Positions 24,624 to 34,125 of a stretch of 64,000 bases of DNA are shown in pieces. The first letter of the stretch is position 1. The number at the start of each line of letters is the position of its first letter. A program made the position numbers and the translations under genes. Below the pieces are notes generated by a model. The model did not search any database and was not told the DNA's origin. It worked only from the letters and a program-made list of their open reading frames with translations. Location: contig JAQSDV010000001.1 in NCBI GenBank assembly GCA_029945425.1, positions 186,001-250,000 of the forward strand, written 5' to 3'. The stretch is from a bacterium (GTDB lineage: Bacteria; Pseudomonadota; Alphaproteobacteria; Micavibrionales; UBA2020).

Positions 24624-25157
24624 TTATTTCTTCTTGCCTTCTTTGCGCAGGATGCGGCGGCCTTCGTAGTTGATGCCTTTGCCCTTGTACGGTTCGGGGC
24701 GTTTCATCAGGAAGAGTTCCGCAGCGACCTGGCCGACTTTTTGCTTGTCGATGCCGGAGATCTCGATTTCGGTCTGCTTCGGCACTTTCACTTCGATGCC
24801 GGTCGGGATCTTGTAGCGGACTTCATGGCTGAAACCGATCTGGAGGACCAGGTCTTTGCCTTGGAGAGCCGCACGGAAACCGACGCCTTCGATGATCAGG
24901 CGTTTCGAGTAACCATCGGTTACGCCCTTGATCATGCCGCGAACGAGCGAGGCGGTCGTGCCCCACATAGCGCGGGCATGGCGGTCTTCGTTGGCCTTGG
25001 CAAGAACGACGGCGCCGTCCTTCACTTCAGCCTTGATGTCGTTGGAGACGTCCAGGGTGAGTTCGCCCTTTTTGCCCTTGATGCTGAGCTTTTTGCCTTG
25101 AAGCTTCGCTTCAACGCCGCTCGGCAGCTTGATGGGGTGTTTTGCAATACGAGACAT
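24624..25157 (-). CDS. rplF: 50S ribosomal protein uL6
   Basis: uL6 (177 residues) has two related domains and begins MSRIAKHPIKLPSGVEAKLQGKKL-like. The C-terminal signature PEPYKGKGINYEGRRILRKEGKKK is complete. It lies near the factor-binding site of the 50S subunit. The gene is in the standard place between rpsH and rplR. Confidence 0.98.
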   Translation of the reverse strand: MSRIAKHPIKLPSGVEAKLQGKKLSIKGKKGELTLDVSNDIKAEVKDGAVVLAKANEDRHARAMWGTTASLVRGMIKGVTDGYSKRLIIEGVGFRAALQGKDLVLQIGFSHEVRYKIPTGIEVKVPKQTEIEISGIDKQKVGQVAAELFLMKRPEPYKGKGINYEGRRILRKEGKKK

Positions 25158-25173
25158 GTTACTTCACCTTACC

Positions 25174-25572
25174 TTAGAATACGCGGCAGAGGATTTCGCC
25201 GCCCACATTCGCTTCGCGCGCTTCCTTGTCGGAAAGCACACCACGCGGTGTGGAGAGGATCGAAATACCGAGGCCGTTGAAAACGCGCGGAACATCTTTG
25301 ACCTGCGTGTAAACGCGGCGGCCGGGTTTGGAAACGCGCTTGATTTCCTTGATCACGGGCTGGCCTTCGGAGTACTTCAGCTCGACCGTCAGTTCGGCGA
25401 TGCCGTTGTCCTGCTGGGTGACAGCATAATCACGGATGTAGCCTTCGCGCTTCAGAACTTCCAGCAGGTTGGTGCGGAGTTTCGAAGACGGGCTCTTGAT
25501 GGCGGACAGGCGTGCGGCCTGGCCGTTGCGGATGCGGGTAACCAGGTCGCTGAGGGGATCATTAAATGACAT
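25174..25572 (-). CDS. rpsH: 30S ribosomal protein uS8
   Basis: uS8 (132 residues) binds helix 21 of 16S rRNA and in several bacteria represses spc-operon translation. It starts SFNDPLSDLVTRIRNGQAARLSAIKSPSSK and ends with the signature LSTPRGVLSDKEAREANVGGEILCRVF. It sits 15 bases after rpsN. No obvious target site for repression was identified in the rplE region. Confidence 0.98.
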   Translation of the reverse strand: MSFNDPLSDLVTRIRNGQAARLSAIKSPSSKLRTNLLEVLKREGYIRDYAVTQQDNGIAELTVELKYSEGQPVIKEIKRVSKPGRRVYTQVKDVPRVFNGLGISILSTPRGVLSDKEAREANVGGEILCRVF

Positions 25573-25587
25573 TGTATATTCCTTCCC

Positions 25588-25893
25588 TTACCAGCTGGAT
25601 TTCGTGACGCCGGGAATCATTCCCTGCGAGGCCAGTTCGCGCATCATGATGCGCGAGATGCCGAACTTGCGATAGTTGCCGCGCGGACGACCGGTGAGCG
25701 CGCAGCGGTTGCGGACGCGCGTCGGGTGCGAGTTGCGGGGCAGTTTCGCCATAGCGAGCTGCGCCTGGAAGCGCTCGTCCGCCGGTTTCGACTGGTCTTT
25801 CGCGATCGCCTTCAGTTTCGCCCATTTCGCGGCGTACTTCTTGACCATCTTCTTGCGCATTTCGTTTTTGTTGACAGAGCTGAGTTTTGCCAT
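25588..25893 (-). CDS. rpsN: 30S ribosomal protein uS14 (zinc-independent form)
   Basis: uS14 (101 residues) is the long, cysteine-poor C-minus form. It retains [40 protein letters not shown] residues at the C-terminus but has no CxxC pairs for zinc. It lies between rplE and rpsH, spaced by 15 bases on each side, in standard order. Confidence 0.98.
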   Translation of the reverse strand: MAKLSSVNKNEMRKKMVKKYAAKWAKLKAIAKDQSKPADERFQAQLAMAKLPRNSHPTRVRNRCALTGRPRGNYRKFGISRIMMRELASQGMIPGVTKSSW

Positions 25894-25908
25894 TGTCTGT
25901 TGTCCTTA

Positions 25909-26475
25909 TTATTTAAGGCGGAAGGGCATCGAGAAGCCCTTCAGCAGAGATTTTGCTTCGTCATCGGTCTTTGCGGTCGTGCAAATGATGATGTCCATGC
26001 CGCGGATGGCGTCGACTTTGTCGAAGTTGATCTCGGGGAAAATGATCTGTTCCTTGAGGCCCAGCGCGTAGTTGCCGTTACCGTCAAAGCTGCGCTCCGA
26101 CACGCCGCGGAAGTCGCGGATACGGGGCATAGCGATGGTGATCAGGCGGTCCAGGAATTCGTACATGCGTTCGCCGCGCAGGGTCACCTTGCAACCGATC
26201 GGCAGGTCTTCGCGCAGCTTGAACGCTGCGATAGCCTTGCGCGACTTGGTCACGAGGGGTTTCTGGCCGGTGATCGCGGTCATGTCGGTCACGGCGCCCT
26301 GGATTTTCTTGGAATCCTGTGCGTTTTCGCCGACACCCATGTTCACGACGATCTTCGAAAGTTTCGGGATCGCGAATTCGGAGGTGTAACCGTACTGTTT
26401 TTTCAGTTCAGGCTTGATCTTCTCGACGTAGAGTTTTTTCAGACGGGCCTGGTTTTGTGTTTGTGCTTTTGCCAT
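25909..26475 (-). CDS. rplE: 50S ribosomal protein uL5
   Basis: uL5 (188 residues) binds 5S rRNA. Signatures are [21 protein letters not shown] near residue 40, [22 protein letters not shown] near 73 and the C-terminal [20 protein letters not shown]. Length is normal with an N-terminal basic lead. It follows rplX by 10 bases. Confidence 0.98.
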   Translation of the reverse strand: MAKAQTQNQARLKKLYVEKIKPELKKQYGYTSEFAIPKLSKIVVNMGVGENAQDSKKIQGAVTDMTAITGQKPLVTKSRKAIAAFKLREDLPIGCKVTLRGERMYEFLDRLITIAMPRIRDFRGVSERSFDGNGNYALGLKEQIIFPEINFDKVDAIRGMDIIICTTAKTDDEAKSLLKGFSMPFRLK

Positions 26476-26485
26476 TGCGTGCCTC

Positions 26486-26806
26486 TTAATCGATCACTTC
26501 GCCGGATTTCCGGGCGAAGCGTACTTTGTTACCATCGACCGTCTTGAAACCGACGCGGCTGGCTTTGTTGGATTTGGGGTCGATCGCTGCCACGTTCGAG
26601 TACGCGATGGGAGCTTCGATTTTGTCGAGACCGCCGGCGGACTGGCCACCCGGCTTGCGGTGCTTGGTCTGGACGTTGATGCCCTGGACGATGAGTTTCA
26701 TCTCGTCCACGAGCACTTTCTTGATCTCGCCGGTCTTGCCTTTGTCTTTACCGGTGAGAACGACGACCTTGTCGCCTTTTTTGAGTTTCAGTTTCGTCTG
26801 CGTCAT
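26486..26806 (-). CDS. rplX: 50S ribosomal protein uL24
   Basis: uL24 (106 residues) initiates 50S assembly. The KOW motif [22 protein letters not shown] is near the N-terminus, followed by [13 protein letters not shown] and ending [18 protein letters not shown]. It starts two bases after the rplN stop, so the two are probably translationally coupled. Confidence 0.98.
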   Translation of the reverse strand: MTQTKLKLKKGDKVVVLTGKDKGKTGEIKKVLVDEMKLIVQGINVQTKHRKPGGQSAGGLDKIEAPIAYSNVAAIDPKSNKASRVGFKTVDGNKVRFARKSGEVID

Positions 26807-26808
26807 GA

Positions 26809-27177
26809 TTAGAGGACCTCCGGCGCGAGCGAGATGATTTTCATGAAGTTCTTGGAGCGCAGTTCGCGGGTAACCGGTCCAAAGATACGGGTGCCGATGG
26901 GCTCGCCCGCCGCGTTGATCAGCACGGCCGCATTGCGGTCGAAGCGGATGATCGAACCGTCATCGCGTTTCAGCGCGGTGCGGGTGCGGACGATAACGGC
27001 CTTGTGGACGGTACCTTTTTTGACGCGGCCGCGGGGAATAGCGTCCTTCACGGAGACGACAATGATGTCGCCGATGCCGGCGGTGCGGCGTTTGGAGCCA
27101 CCGAGAACTTTGACGCACATAACTTTACGTGCGCCGCTGTTGTCAGCAACTTCCAGATTGGATTCCATCTGAATCAT
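26809..27177 (-). CDS. rplN: 50S ribosomal protein uL14
   Basis: uL14 (122 residues) has the signatures [42 protein letters not shown] and a C-terminal [13 protein letters not shown]. It contacts the 30S subunit and 16S helix 14. Length is exact for the family. A 76-base spacer separates it from rpsQ, with no terminator or clear promoter in it. Confidence 0.98.
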   Translation of the reverse strand: MIQMESNLEVADNSGARKVMCVKVLGGSKRRTAGIGDIIVVSVKDAIPRGRVKKGTVHKAVIVRTRTALKRDDGSIIRFDRNAAVLINAAGEPIGTRIFGPVTRELRSKNFMKIISLAPEVL

Positions 27178-27253
27178 GGTCTTGACCTTTCTTTGTATCC
27201 TGAGGGTTTCAAGTCCTAAACTTTAACGTCTAAGTCTCTATAGTATCTCTTTG

Positions 27254-27640
27254 TTATTTTTTCTTCGGCTTGGCTTTCGCTGCTGCCTTGGGTTCGGTTT
27301 TCGCGGGGGCTGCTGCCTTTTCAGGAGCGGCCGCTGCGAGGTCGCGTTTAGCCGAAGCGCGTTTTGCTTCTGCTTCGTCGACGGTCAGTGCCTGGCTTTC
27401 GCCCATCACTTTACCGCCGATGACACGCCATTTTTTGGACTTGGAGATCGGGCGGCACTCTTCGATCGAGACCTGGTCGCCGATGTTCCATGTGTTGTTT
27501 TCGTCGTGCGCGGCGTATTTTGCCGAGCGGCGCATGATCTTGCCGTAGAGAGGGTCACGGATCTTGCGTTCAACCAGGACCGTTACGGTCTTGGCGTTTT
27601 TGTTGCTGACGACTTTGCCTTCAAGTACGCGACGAGGCAT
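27254..27640 (-). CDS. rpsQ: 30S ribosomal protein uS17 with C-terminal Ala/Lys tail
   Basis: The uS17 OB-fold core (about residues 1-80: [53 protein letters not shown]) is followed by about 45 residues rich in Ala, Lys, Glu and Pro ending [10 protein letters not shown]. The family is normally about 80 residues. It lies six bases after rpmC. The tail is probably disordered. Confidence 0.97.
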   Translation of the reverse strand: MPRRVLEGKVVSNKNAKTVTVLVERKIRDPLYGKIMRRSAKYAAHDENNTWNIGDQVSIEECRPISKSKKWRVIGGKVMGESQALTVDEAEAKRASAKRDLAAAAPEKAAAPAKTEPKAAAKAKPKKK

Positions 27641-27646
27641 TTTTCA

Positions 27647-27913
27647 TTACTCCTTGGTTTTTTTCTTTTTGGGAGCAGCAGCTTTTTCAGCTTTTGCTTT
27701 AGCGGGCTTTGCAGCCGGCGCCTTGCCCGATTTTTGTTCATTCTGCACGGTCTTGATCTTCGCGATGGTGCGGCGCGTGATGCGGATGCTGCCCGTGTTT
27801 TCCAGCTGGCCGGTCGATTTTTGGAAACGGAAGTTGAACTGTTCCTTGCGGGCGTTCAGGAGTTCCTGATCCAGCTCGTCTTTCGTCTTGGTTCTGAGGT
27901 CTGCGGTTTTCAT
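27647..27913 (-). CDS. rpmC: 50S ribosomal protein uL29
   Basis: uL29 (88 residues) borders the peptide exit tunnel and contacts SRP and trigger factor. The core helical hairpin (LRTKTKDELDQELLNARKEQFNFRFQ, then IRITRRTIAKIKTVQNE) ends near residue 62. A Lys/Ala/Pro-rich tail of about 25 residues follows. It lies 14 bases after rplP. Confidence 0.97.
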   Translation of the reverse strand: MKTADLRTKTKDELDQELLNARKEQFNFRFQKSTGQLENTGSIRITRRTIAKIKTVQNEQKSGKAPAAKPAKAKAEKAAAPKKKKTKE

Positions 27914-27927
27914 TATCGTTTACTTCC

Positions 27928-28335
27928 TTAATCGCGCGCGACGAAGCGGGTCTTGATCGGCAGCTTCGCGGAAGCGAGCTCGAAAGCTTCTTCTGCGAGC
28001 TGGCGGGAAACGCCGTCGAGTTCAAACATGATCTTGCCGGGTTTCACGCGGCACACATAGTATTCCGGAGAACCTTTACCGGAGCCCATACGGACTTCGA
28101 GGGGTTTCGTCGAAACGGGGACGTCCGGGAAGATGCGGATCCAGAGACGGCCCTGACGTTTCATCGCGCGGGTGATCGCGCGGCGGGCCGCTTCGATCTG
28201 GCGCGCGGTCAGGCGCTCGGGGCTCGTGGCCTTCAGGCCGAAGCTTCCGTAGGACAGGTAGTTACCCGAAGTCGCTTTGCCGTGGATGCGGCCTTTGTGC
28301 GCCTTCCGGAACTTCATTTTCTTTGGTGACATCAT
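27928..28335 (-). CDS. rplP: 50S ribosomal protein uL16
   Basis: uL16 (135 residues) organises the A-site tRNA elbow region. It has [23 protein letters not shown] at the start, [42 protein letters not shown] in the core, and ends [12 protein letters not shown]. Two consecutive ATG codons open the frame; GAAGGAA lies eight bases upstream of the first. A 30-base spacer separates it from rpsC. Confidence 0.98.
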   Translation of the reverse strand: MMSPKKMKFRKAHKGRIHGKATSGNYLSYGSFGLKATSPERLTARQIEAARRAITRAMKRQGRLWIRIFPDVPVSTKPLEVRMGSGKGSPEYYVCRVKPGKIMFELDGVSRQLAEEAFELASAKLPIKTRFVARD

Positions 28336-28365
28336 GGTCGTCGTTCCTTCTTAATCTTTATCAGC

Positions 28366-29046
28366 TTAGGCGCGAGCCGGCTGGTTATCCATTTTCTTGT
28401 CGCGTGCCATCGGGTCGTGGCCCAGGATCTCGCCTTTGAAGATCCAGACCTTCACGCCGATGATGCCGTAGGTGGTCGAAGCGCGGGCAATCGCGTAGTC
28501 GATGTCTGCACGCAGCGTGTGCAGGGGAACGCGGCCTTCGCGGTACCATTCGCGGCGTGCGATCTCTGCGCCAGCCAGACGGCCGGAGCAGTTCACGCGG
28601 ATGCCGCCGGCGCCGAGGCGCTGTGCGGACTGGACGGCGCGTTTCATGGCGCGGCGGAAAGACACGCGGCGCTCGAGCTGCTGCGCGATGCCGTCGGCAA
28701 CGAGCTGTGCATCGAGTTCAGGCTTGCGGATTTCGACGATGTTCAGGGTGACTTCGCCACCGGTGAACTTCGAGAGGTCCTTGCGGAGCTTTTCGATGTC
28801 GGAGCCTTTTTTGCCGATGATGACGCCCGGACGAGCCGTATGGATCGTCACGTTGGTCTTGCTGGCAGCGCGTTCGATGATGACGCGCGCGACGCCAGCC
28901 TGTTTCATGGTTTCAAACACGTACTTGCGCAGCGCGATGTCCTGCAGCAGCTTGGTGGCATAGTCTTTTTTGCCTGCATACCAGCGGCTGTCCCAGGTAC
29001 GGTTGATGCCCAGTCTCAGACCAATCGGGTTAACCTTCTGACCCAT
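28366..29046 (-). CDS. rpsC: 30S ribosomal protein uS3
   Basis: uS3 (226 residues) lines the mRNA entry channel. It begins [24 protein letters not shown], has the KH domain with [18 protein letters not shown] near residue 72, and the C-terminal [30 protein letters not shown]. Length is normal. It follows rplV by 23 bases. Confidence 0.98.
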   Translation of the reverse strand: MGQKVNPIGLRLGINRTWDSRWYAGKKDYATKLLQDIALRKYVFETMKQAGVARVIIERAASKTNVTIHTARPGVIIGKKGSDIEKLRKDLSKFTGGEVTLNIVEIRKPELDAQLVADGIAQQLERRVSFRRAMKRAVQSAQRLGAGGIRVNCSGRLAGAEIARREWYREGRVPLHTLRADIDYAIARASTTYGIIGVKVWIFKGEILGHDPMARDKKMDNQPARA

Positions 29047-29069
29047 ATCTATACTCTCCTAAAACCTTG

Positions 29070-29567
29070 TTATTCGGCTTGTTTCTTGTCGGCAGCTTTT
29101 TTGCCGTCGGATTTCTTTTCAGCCTTGGCAGCGGGCGCTTTGCCCTCTTTTTTCTCGCCTTTGGCTTTTTTGACTTTTGCCTCTTCTGCAGCACGTTCCT
29201 GAACGCGGATCGTGATGTTGCAGAAAGGCTTTTCGATCGGCGCCGAACGGCCGCGGCCGCGCGTGTGCAGGCGACCCATGACCATCGTCTTGCCGACGAT
29301 CGCTTCCTTGATGAACAAACGGTCAACGTCGAGGTTGTGGTTGTTCTCGGCGTTGGCGATCGCTGCCTCGAGGACCTTCTTCACTTCGCGTGCCACGCGG
29401 CGCTGCGAGAATTCGAGGTCGATCAGGGCTTTCGCCGCGGACTTGCCACGGATCAGCTGCGCCAGCAGGTTGAGCTTGCGCTCGCCGCCTTTGATGTAGC
29501 GCGCTTTTGCGATCGCTTCGTTTTCCAGGCGCTTGCCCGAGGGTTTTACTTTTGCAACTTTGGTCAT
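29070..29567 (-). CDS. rplV: 50S ribosomal protein uL22 with C-terminal Lys-rich tail
   Basis: The uL22 core (about 1-125: ARYIKGGERKLNLLAQLIRGKSAAKALIDLEF, then the tunnel-lining hairpin TMVMGRLHTRGRGRSAPIEKPFCNITI) is followed by about 38 residues dominated by Lys, Ala, Glu and Asp ending KKAADKKQAE. The usual length is 110-126 residues. The hairpin region that shapes the exit tunnel is intact. It follows rpsS by seven bases. Confidence 0.97.
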   Translation of the reverse strand: MTKVAKVKPSGKRLENEAIAKARYIKGGERKLNLLAQLIRGKSAAKALIDLEFSQRRVAREVKKVLEAAIANAENNHNLDVDRLFIKEAIVGKTMVMGRLHTRGRGRSAPIEKPFCNITIRVQERAAEEAKVKKAKGEKKEGKAPAAKAEKKSDGKKAADKKQAE

Positions 29568-29574
29568 TGTCTAT

Positions 29575-29865
29575 TTACTCGCTCTTGTTGGCCGTCTTGT
29601 CGGCGCCGGCAGCGGTGTGCTGCGAGAACTGACGGGTGGGCGCGAATTCACCGAATTTGTGGCCGATCATGTTGTCGGTCACGAGCACCGGAATGAACTT
29701 CTGGCCGTTATAAACGCCAAAGGTCAAGCCGATGAATTGCGGCAGGATTGTGGAAGCGCGGGACCAGGTCTTGATGACCTCGTTGCGGCCCGAAGTGCGC
29801 GCCTTGTCGGCTTTCTGCAGCAGGTAACCTGCAACAAACGGGCCTTTTTTTACGGAACGTGCCAT
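29575..29865 (-). CDS. rpsS: 30S ribosomal protein uS19
   Basis: uS19 (96 residues) is in the 30S head. Signatures are [51 protein letters not shown] and [15 protein letters not shown]. Length is normal. It follows rplB by 14 bases. Confidence 0.98.
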   Translation of the reverse strand: MARSVKKGPFVAGYLLQKADKARTSGRNEVIKTWSRASTILPQFIGLTFGVYNGQKFIPVLVTDNMIGHKFGEFAPTRQFSQHTAAGADKTANKSE

Positions 29866-29879
29866 GTATCGCTACTCCT

Positions 29880-30728
29880 TTACTGGCCAGCTGCAAGACG
29901 CTTGTTCTTGCGGCGGCGCAGGATGAATTTATCGGTTTTCTTGTTTTTGCGGGTCTTGGTGCCTTTCGCGCACTTGCCCCACGGAGAGACCGGGTTACGG
30001 CCGCCCGAAGATTTACCTTCACCACCACCATGCGGGTGATCGATCGGGTTCATCACGACGCCGCGGTTATGCGGCTTCCAACCCAACCAACGCTTGCGAC
30101 CGGCTTTGCCGTGCTGGACGTTGGAATGGTCGGTGTTCGATACGGAACCCACGGTCGCGATGCAGTTGCCGTTGATCAGGCGAAGCTCGCCCGAGTTCAT
30201 CTTCACCTGCGTCCAGCCGCTGTCGCGGCCGACGATCTGGATCGACGTGCCGGCGGAACGCGCCAGCTGGCCGCCCTTGCCGGGGTGCAGTTCCACGTTG
30301 TGGACCAGCGTGCCGACGGGGATGTTTTTAATGAACATCGCGTTGCCCGGCTTGATGTCTGCTTTTTCAGCGGCGATGACTTTGTCGCCGGCTGCAAGGC
30401 GCTGGGGAGCGATGATGTAGTTCAAATCGCCGTCCGCGTATTTCACGAGGGCGATCCACGCGGTGCGGTTGGGGTCGTATTCCAGGCGTTCCACCGTCGC
30501 TTCAACGTCAAACTTGTTGCGTTTGAAGTCGATGATACGGAAGCGGCGTTTATGACCGCCGCCGCGATGCCAGGACGTGATTTCGCCCATGTTGTTACGG
30601 CCAGTCGCGCGGTGATGGTCCTTGTCGATCAGGGACTTCTCCGGCTTGCCTTTGTGCAGCTCGCTGCGGTCGACCCGGATCAGGGTACGCATGCCGGGCG
30701 ATGTCGGGCGGTATGTCTTGAGTGCCAT
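29880..30728 (-). CDS. rplB: 50S ribosomal protein uL2
   Basis: uL2 (282 residues) is essential for subunit association and the peptidyl transferase centre. Signatures are [51 protein letters not shown] and the C-terminal [25 protein letters not shown], including the conserved histidine. It lies 46 bases after rplW; the spacer holds a small CGGACC/GGGTCCG hairpin. Confidence 0.98.
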   Translation of the reverse strand: MALKTYRPTSPGMRTLIRVDRSELHKGKPEKSLIDKDHHRATGRNNMGEITSWHRGGGHKRRFRIIDFKRNKFDVEATVERLEYDPNRTAWIALVKYADGDLNYIIAPQRLAAGDKVIAAEKADIKPGNAMFIKNIPVGTLVHNVELHPGKGGQLARSAGTSIQIVGRDSGWTQVKMNSGELRLINGNCIATVGSVSNTDHSNVQHGKAGRKRWLGWKPHNRGVVMNPIDHPHGGGEGKSSGGRNPVSPWGKCAKGTKTRKNKKTDKFILRRRKNKRLAAGQ

Positions 30729-30774
30729 GTTACTTCCTCATCTTCTTTCGGACCATAAGGGTCCGGAAACTTTC

Positions 30775-31104
30775 TTAAACTCCGGTGGACACATCGATCG
30801 TCTGGCCCTGTTCAAGGGTGACAATCGCTTTTTTGCGGTCGCTGCGGAACGCCTTGCGGCCTTTGAAAATCTTCGTCTTGCCCAGTTGGACGGACGTGTT
30901 GACCTTCGTGACTTTCACCTTGAACACAGCTTCGATCGCGTTGCGGATCTGTGTTTTGCAGGCCGTCAGGGGAACGCGGAACGTGTACTGGTTGTACTGC
31001 GAGCCCATGGTTGCTTTTTCGGTGATGACCGGCGTGCGGATGGCTTCATAGAGGCCTTCCGTCAGTTGCGGTGCTTTTTTCTCTTTTTTCTTTACAGCGG
31101 TCAT
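30775..31104 (-). CDS. rplW: 50S ribosomal protein uL23
   Basis: uL23 (109 residues) is at the exit-tunnel rim where SRP and trigger factor dock. It has YEAIRTPVITEKATMGSQYNQYTFRVPL and a C-terminal VTKVNTSVQLGKTKIFKGRKAFRSDRKKAIVTL. Ten extra basic residues precede the core. Its ATG overlaps the rplD stop by four bases. Confidence 0.98.
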   Translation of the reverse strand: MTAVKKKEKKAPQLTEGLYEAIRTPVITEKATMGSQYNQYTFRVPLTACKTQIRNAIEAVFKVKVTKVNTSVQLGKTKIFKGRKAFRSDRKKAIVTLEQGQTIDVSTGV

Positions 31105-31718
31105 TTCAGTCGGGCCTCCAGTTGTGCAATCGCTTCCTTGGTCAGGACCAGGGTGTCGCGGCGCAGGATGTCATACACGTTGATGCCTTTTTCGGGCAGC
31201 ACGTCCATGTATTTGATGTTGCGGATCGCGCGGGTGAACATCACATCGGGGGTCGCATCGACGAACAGCGCCGAGGTGAGGCCGAGGGTTTCCAGCGTTT
31301 TTGCCATTTCTTTCGTCTTGTGGGACTTGGAGACAGCGGTGTCGAGGATGACCAGCTTGCCTTCAGCCTGTTTTGCCGAGAGAGCGGTTTTCAGCGCGAG
31401 TTTGCGCATCGCTTTGGGCAGGCTGTGGGCGTGATCGCGAACGACCGGTCCGAAGATCACGGCGCCGCCGCGATGCTGCGGGTTGCGACGCGAACCGGCG
31501 CGGGCCTGGCCCGTACCTTTTTGCGAGTGCGGCTTCTTGCCGGTACCCGAGATCTCGCCGACCTGCTTGGTCTTGTGGTTACCGGAGCGGCGTTTTGCCA
31601 GCTGCCAGTTGACCATGCGATGCAGGACGTCAGCGCGGACTTTCACGCCGAAGATGGCATCGGAGAGGTCGATGTCACCCACTTTTTTGTTATCGAGGCT
31701 TTTTACGGCGACTTTCAT
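31101..31718 (-). CDS. rplD: 50S ribosomal protein uL4
   Basis: uL4 (205 residues) contributes a loop to the exit tunnel and in some bacteria autoregulates the S10 operon. Signatures are DLSDAIFGVKVRADVLHRMVNWQLAKRRSGN, GTGKKPHSQKGTGQARAGSRRNPQHRGGAVIFGP and the C-terminal NVYDILRRDTLVLTKEAI. It lies 12 bases after rplC and overlaps rplW. Confidence 0.98.
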   Translation of the reverse strand: MKVAVKSLDNKKVGDIDLSDAIFGVKVRADVLHRMVNWQLAKRRSGNHKTKQVGEISGTGKKPHSQKGTGQARAGSRRNPQHRGGAVIFGPVVRDHAHSLPKAMRKLALKTALSAKQAEGKLVILDTAVSKSHKTKEMAKTLETLGLTSALFVDATPDVMFTRAIRNIKYMDVLPEKGINVYDILRRDTLVLTKEAIAQLEARLK

Positions 31719-31730
31719 TGGTACCCTTCC

Positions 31731-32465
31731 TTAACCCTGAGCTGCGTCAGCAGGAGCGTCTGCTGCGGGAGCTGCTTCGGATTTTTTGCCTTTGCTTTTC
31801 AGACCAGCCGGTTTCGGCGAATCTTTATGCGCTTTTTTCTTCATGGAGTCTTTAATCGTGACCCAGCCGCCCTTGTGGCCCGTCACTGCGCCTTCGACCA
31901 GGATGATGCCCTGTTCAGCCAGCACTTCGACGACACGCAGGTTGGGGATGGTGCGGTTCTTGTTGCCCATCTGGCCAGCCATTTTCTTGTTCTTGAAGAC
32001 ACGACCGGGCGACTGGCGCTGACCGGTGGAGCCGGGCGAGCGGTGCGACACGGACACACCGTGCGTCGCGCGCAGACCAGCGAAGTTCCAGCGTTTCATG
32101 ACGCCCTGAAAGCCTTTACCGATCGTGATGCCCGAAACGTCAACGAACTGGCCGGGCACGAAATGCTCGACCGACAGCTCGTCGCCGACTTCCAGCAGGT
32201 TTTCTTCCGACACGCGGAATTCAACCAGCTTGGTCTTCGGCTCGACTTTCGCTTTCGCGAAATGGCCACGCTGCGGCTTCGCAACGTTCTTGGCGCGCTT
32301 GTTGACGGCGCCCAGCTGCACCGAAGTGTAGCCGTTCTTGTCTTTCGTCTGAACGGCGACGACCTGGCAGTCTTCAACTTTCAGCAGGGTCACGGGAACA
32401 TGTTTGCCGTTCGCGTCGAACACGCGCGACATGCCAAGCTTTTGTGCAATTAAACCGGTACGCAT
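31731..32465 (-). CDS. rplC: 50S ribosomal protein uL3
   Basis: uL3 (244 residues) starts [29 protein letters not shown] and has GRHTP-equivalent [25 protein letters not shown], then [31 protein letters not shown]-terminal tail of about 35 residues is rich in Lys then Ala/Asp. The ATG at 32465 is chosen because the TTG 33 bases upstream would encode the Shine-Dalgarno region (GGAAGAAGGA) itself. It follows rpsJ by 36 bases. Confidence 0.97.
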   Translation of the reverse strand: MRTGLIAQKLGMSRVFDANGKHVPVTLLKVEDCQVVAVQTKDKNGYTSVQLGAVNKRAKNVAKPQRGHFAKAKVEPKTKLVEFRVSEENLLEVGDELSVEHFVPGQFVDVSGITIGKGFQGVMKRWNFAGLRATHGVSVSHRSPGSTGQRQSPGRVFKNKKMAGQMGNKNRTIPNLRVVEVLAEQGIILVEGAVTGHKGGWVTIKDSMKKKAHKDSPKPAGLKSKGKKSEAAPAADAPADAAQG

Positions 32466-32501
32466 TTTATGCTTCGTCCTTCTTCCTAAATCTTGCAAGC
32501 C

Positions 32502-32810
32502 TTACAGCTTGATCTCCACATCGACGCCGGCAGCGAGATCGAGCTTCATCAGCGCGTCGATCGTCTGGGGGGTCGGGTTAACGATATCCAGCAGGCGTTT
32601 GTGCGTGCGGATTTCGAACTGTTCGCGGGATTTTTTATCCACGTGCGGGGAGCGCAGGACCGTGAATTTCTCGATCTGCGTCGGCAGCGGGATCGGACCG
32701 CGCACTTCTGCGCCGGTACGTTTCGCGGTGTTCACAATTTCCTTCGTCGATTGGTCCAGGATACGGTGATCGTAAGCCCGGAGCCTGACTCGGATGTTTT
32801 GCGCTTCCAT
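32502..32810 (-). CDS. rpsJ: 30S ribosomal protein uS10 (NusE)
   Basis: uS10 (102 residues) is also the NusE antitermination factor. The sequence [41 protein letters not shown] and the C-terminal [35 protein letters not shown] are exact family features. It is the first gene of the S10 operon, 72 bases after tuf. The spacer has a perfect hairpin, and no separate promoter was found. Confidence 0.98.
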   Translation of the reverse strand: MEAQNIRVRLRAYDHRILDQSTKEIVNTAKRTGAEVRGPIPLPTQIEKFTVLRSPHVDKKSREQFEIRTHKRLLDIVNPTPQTIDALMKLDLAAGVDVEIKL

Positions 32811-32843
32811 TGTATCAATCCTTCTTCAATTCTCTTTAGAGCA

Positions 32844-32869
32844 GGTCCCGCCGGCCATCCGGCGGGACC
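32844..32869 (-). promoter_or_regulatory. Perfect hairpin between tuf and rpsJ
   Basis: GGTCCCGCCGG (32844-32854) and CCGGCGGGACC (32859-32869) form an 11-base-pair stem with the four-base loop CCAT. The hairpin lies in the 72-base spacer upstream of rpsJ. No U-tract follows on the minus strand, so it suits a processing site, a 3'-end protector or partial attenuation rather than a simple terminator. Confidence 0.6.
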
Positions 32870-32882
32870 ATGTCTCTATAAC

Positions 32883-34070
32883 TTACTCGATGATCGAGGC
32901 AACGACGCCTGCGCCAACCGTACGGCCGCCTTCGCGAATTGCGAAACGCAGACCCGGATCCATAGCGATCGGAGCGATCAGCTCGATTTCCATGGTGATG
33001 TTGTCGCCAGGCATGACCATCTCGACGCCGTCGGGCAGTTTCACCATGCCGGTCACGTCAGTCGTACGGAAGTAGAACTGGGGACGGTAGTTGGTGAAGA
33101 ACGGCGTGTGGCGGCCGCCTTCGTCCTTCGTGAGGACGTAAGCTTCTGCCTTGAACTTCGTATGCGGCTTGATCGAGCCAGGTGCGCAGAGCACTTGGCC
33201 GCGTTCAACGTCTTCGCGCTTGGTGCCGCGCAGGAGAGCGCCGATGTTGTCGCCAGCCTCACCCTGATCGAGCAGCTTGCGGAACATTTCAACGCCGGTG
33301 ATGACGGTCTTGGTGGTCGGGCGGAGGCCGACGATTTCGACTTCCTCGCCAACTTTCACGACGCCTTGTTCGACGCGGCCGGTGCAAACCGTACCACGGC
33401 CGGAGATCGAGAACACGTCCTCGACGGGCATCAGGAAGGGCTTGTCTTTCGCGCGGGCGGGGGTCGGGATGGATGCGTCAACAGCAGCCATCAGCGCCTG
33501 GATCGCTTCTTTGCCGAAACCGTCCGACTTGCCTTCGAGAGCCGACAGAGCCGAGCCTTTCACGAAGGGAATGGTGTCGCCGGGGTATTTGTATTTCGAC
33601 AGCAGTTCGCGGATTTCCATTTCGACGAGATCAGCGAGTTCGGGATCAGCCATGTCCATTTTGTTCATGAACACAACGATCGAGGGAACGCCGACCTGAC
33701 GAGCGAGCAGGATGTGCTCGCGGGTCTGGGGCATCGGGCCGTCAGCTGCGGAAACGACGAGGATCGCGCCGTCCATCTGTGCCGCGCCGGTGATCATGTT
33801 CTTCACATAGTCAGCGTGGCCGGGGCAGTCGACGTGTGCGTAGTGGCGGGCAGCCGTTTCATATTCGACGTGTGCGGTCGAAATCGTGATGCCGCGCTCG
33901 CGCTCTTCGGGCGTGCCGTCGATCTGGTCATAAGCTTTGTATTCAGCCTGGCCGGTTTCAGCGAGCACTTTCGTGATAGCTGCGGTCAGCGAGGTTTTGC
34001 CATGGTCGACGTGACCGATGGTGCCGATGTTGACGTGGGGTTTGTTACGTTCAAACTTGCCTTTAGCCAT
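32883..34070 (-). CDS. tuf: Elongation factor Tu
   Basis: EF-Tu (395 residues) delivers aminoacyl-tRNA to the ribosome as a GTP complex. GTPase motifs are [11 protein letters not shown] near residue 19, the switch [36 protein letters not shown] near 80 and NKMDM near 135. The beta-barrel domains follow with [12 protein letters not shown] and the C-terminal [14 protein letters not shown]. It follows fusA by 55 bases. It is the only tuf copy in this window. Confidence 0.99.
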   Translation of the reverse strand: MAKGKFERNKPHVNIGTIGHVDHGKTSLTAAITKVLAETGQAEYKAYDQIDGTPEERERGITISTAHVEYETAARHYAHVDCPGHADYVKNMITGAAQMDGAILVVSAADGPMPQTREHILLARQVGVPSIVVFMNKMDMADPELADLVEMEIRELLSKYKYPGDTIPFVKGSALSALEGKSDGFGKEAIQALMAAVDASIPTPARAKDKPFLMPVEDVFSISGRGTVCTGRVEQGVVKVGEEVEIVGLRPTTKTVITGVEMFRKLLDQGEAGDNIGALLRGTKREDVERGQVLCAPGSIKPHTKFKAEAYVLTKDEGGRHTPFFTNYRPQFYFRTTDVTGMVKLPDGVEMVMPGDNITMEIELIAPIAMDPGLRFAIREGGRTVGAGVVASIIE

Positions 34071-34125
34071 TTCTAGTCTTCCTTTTTGCTATGATCAGTT
34101 ATCAGTTAAGTCGTTAGTTAATCGG

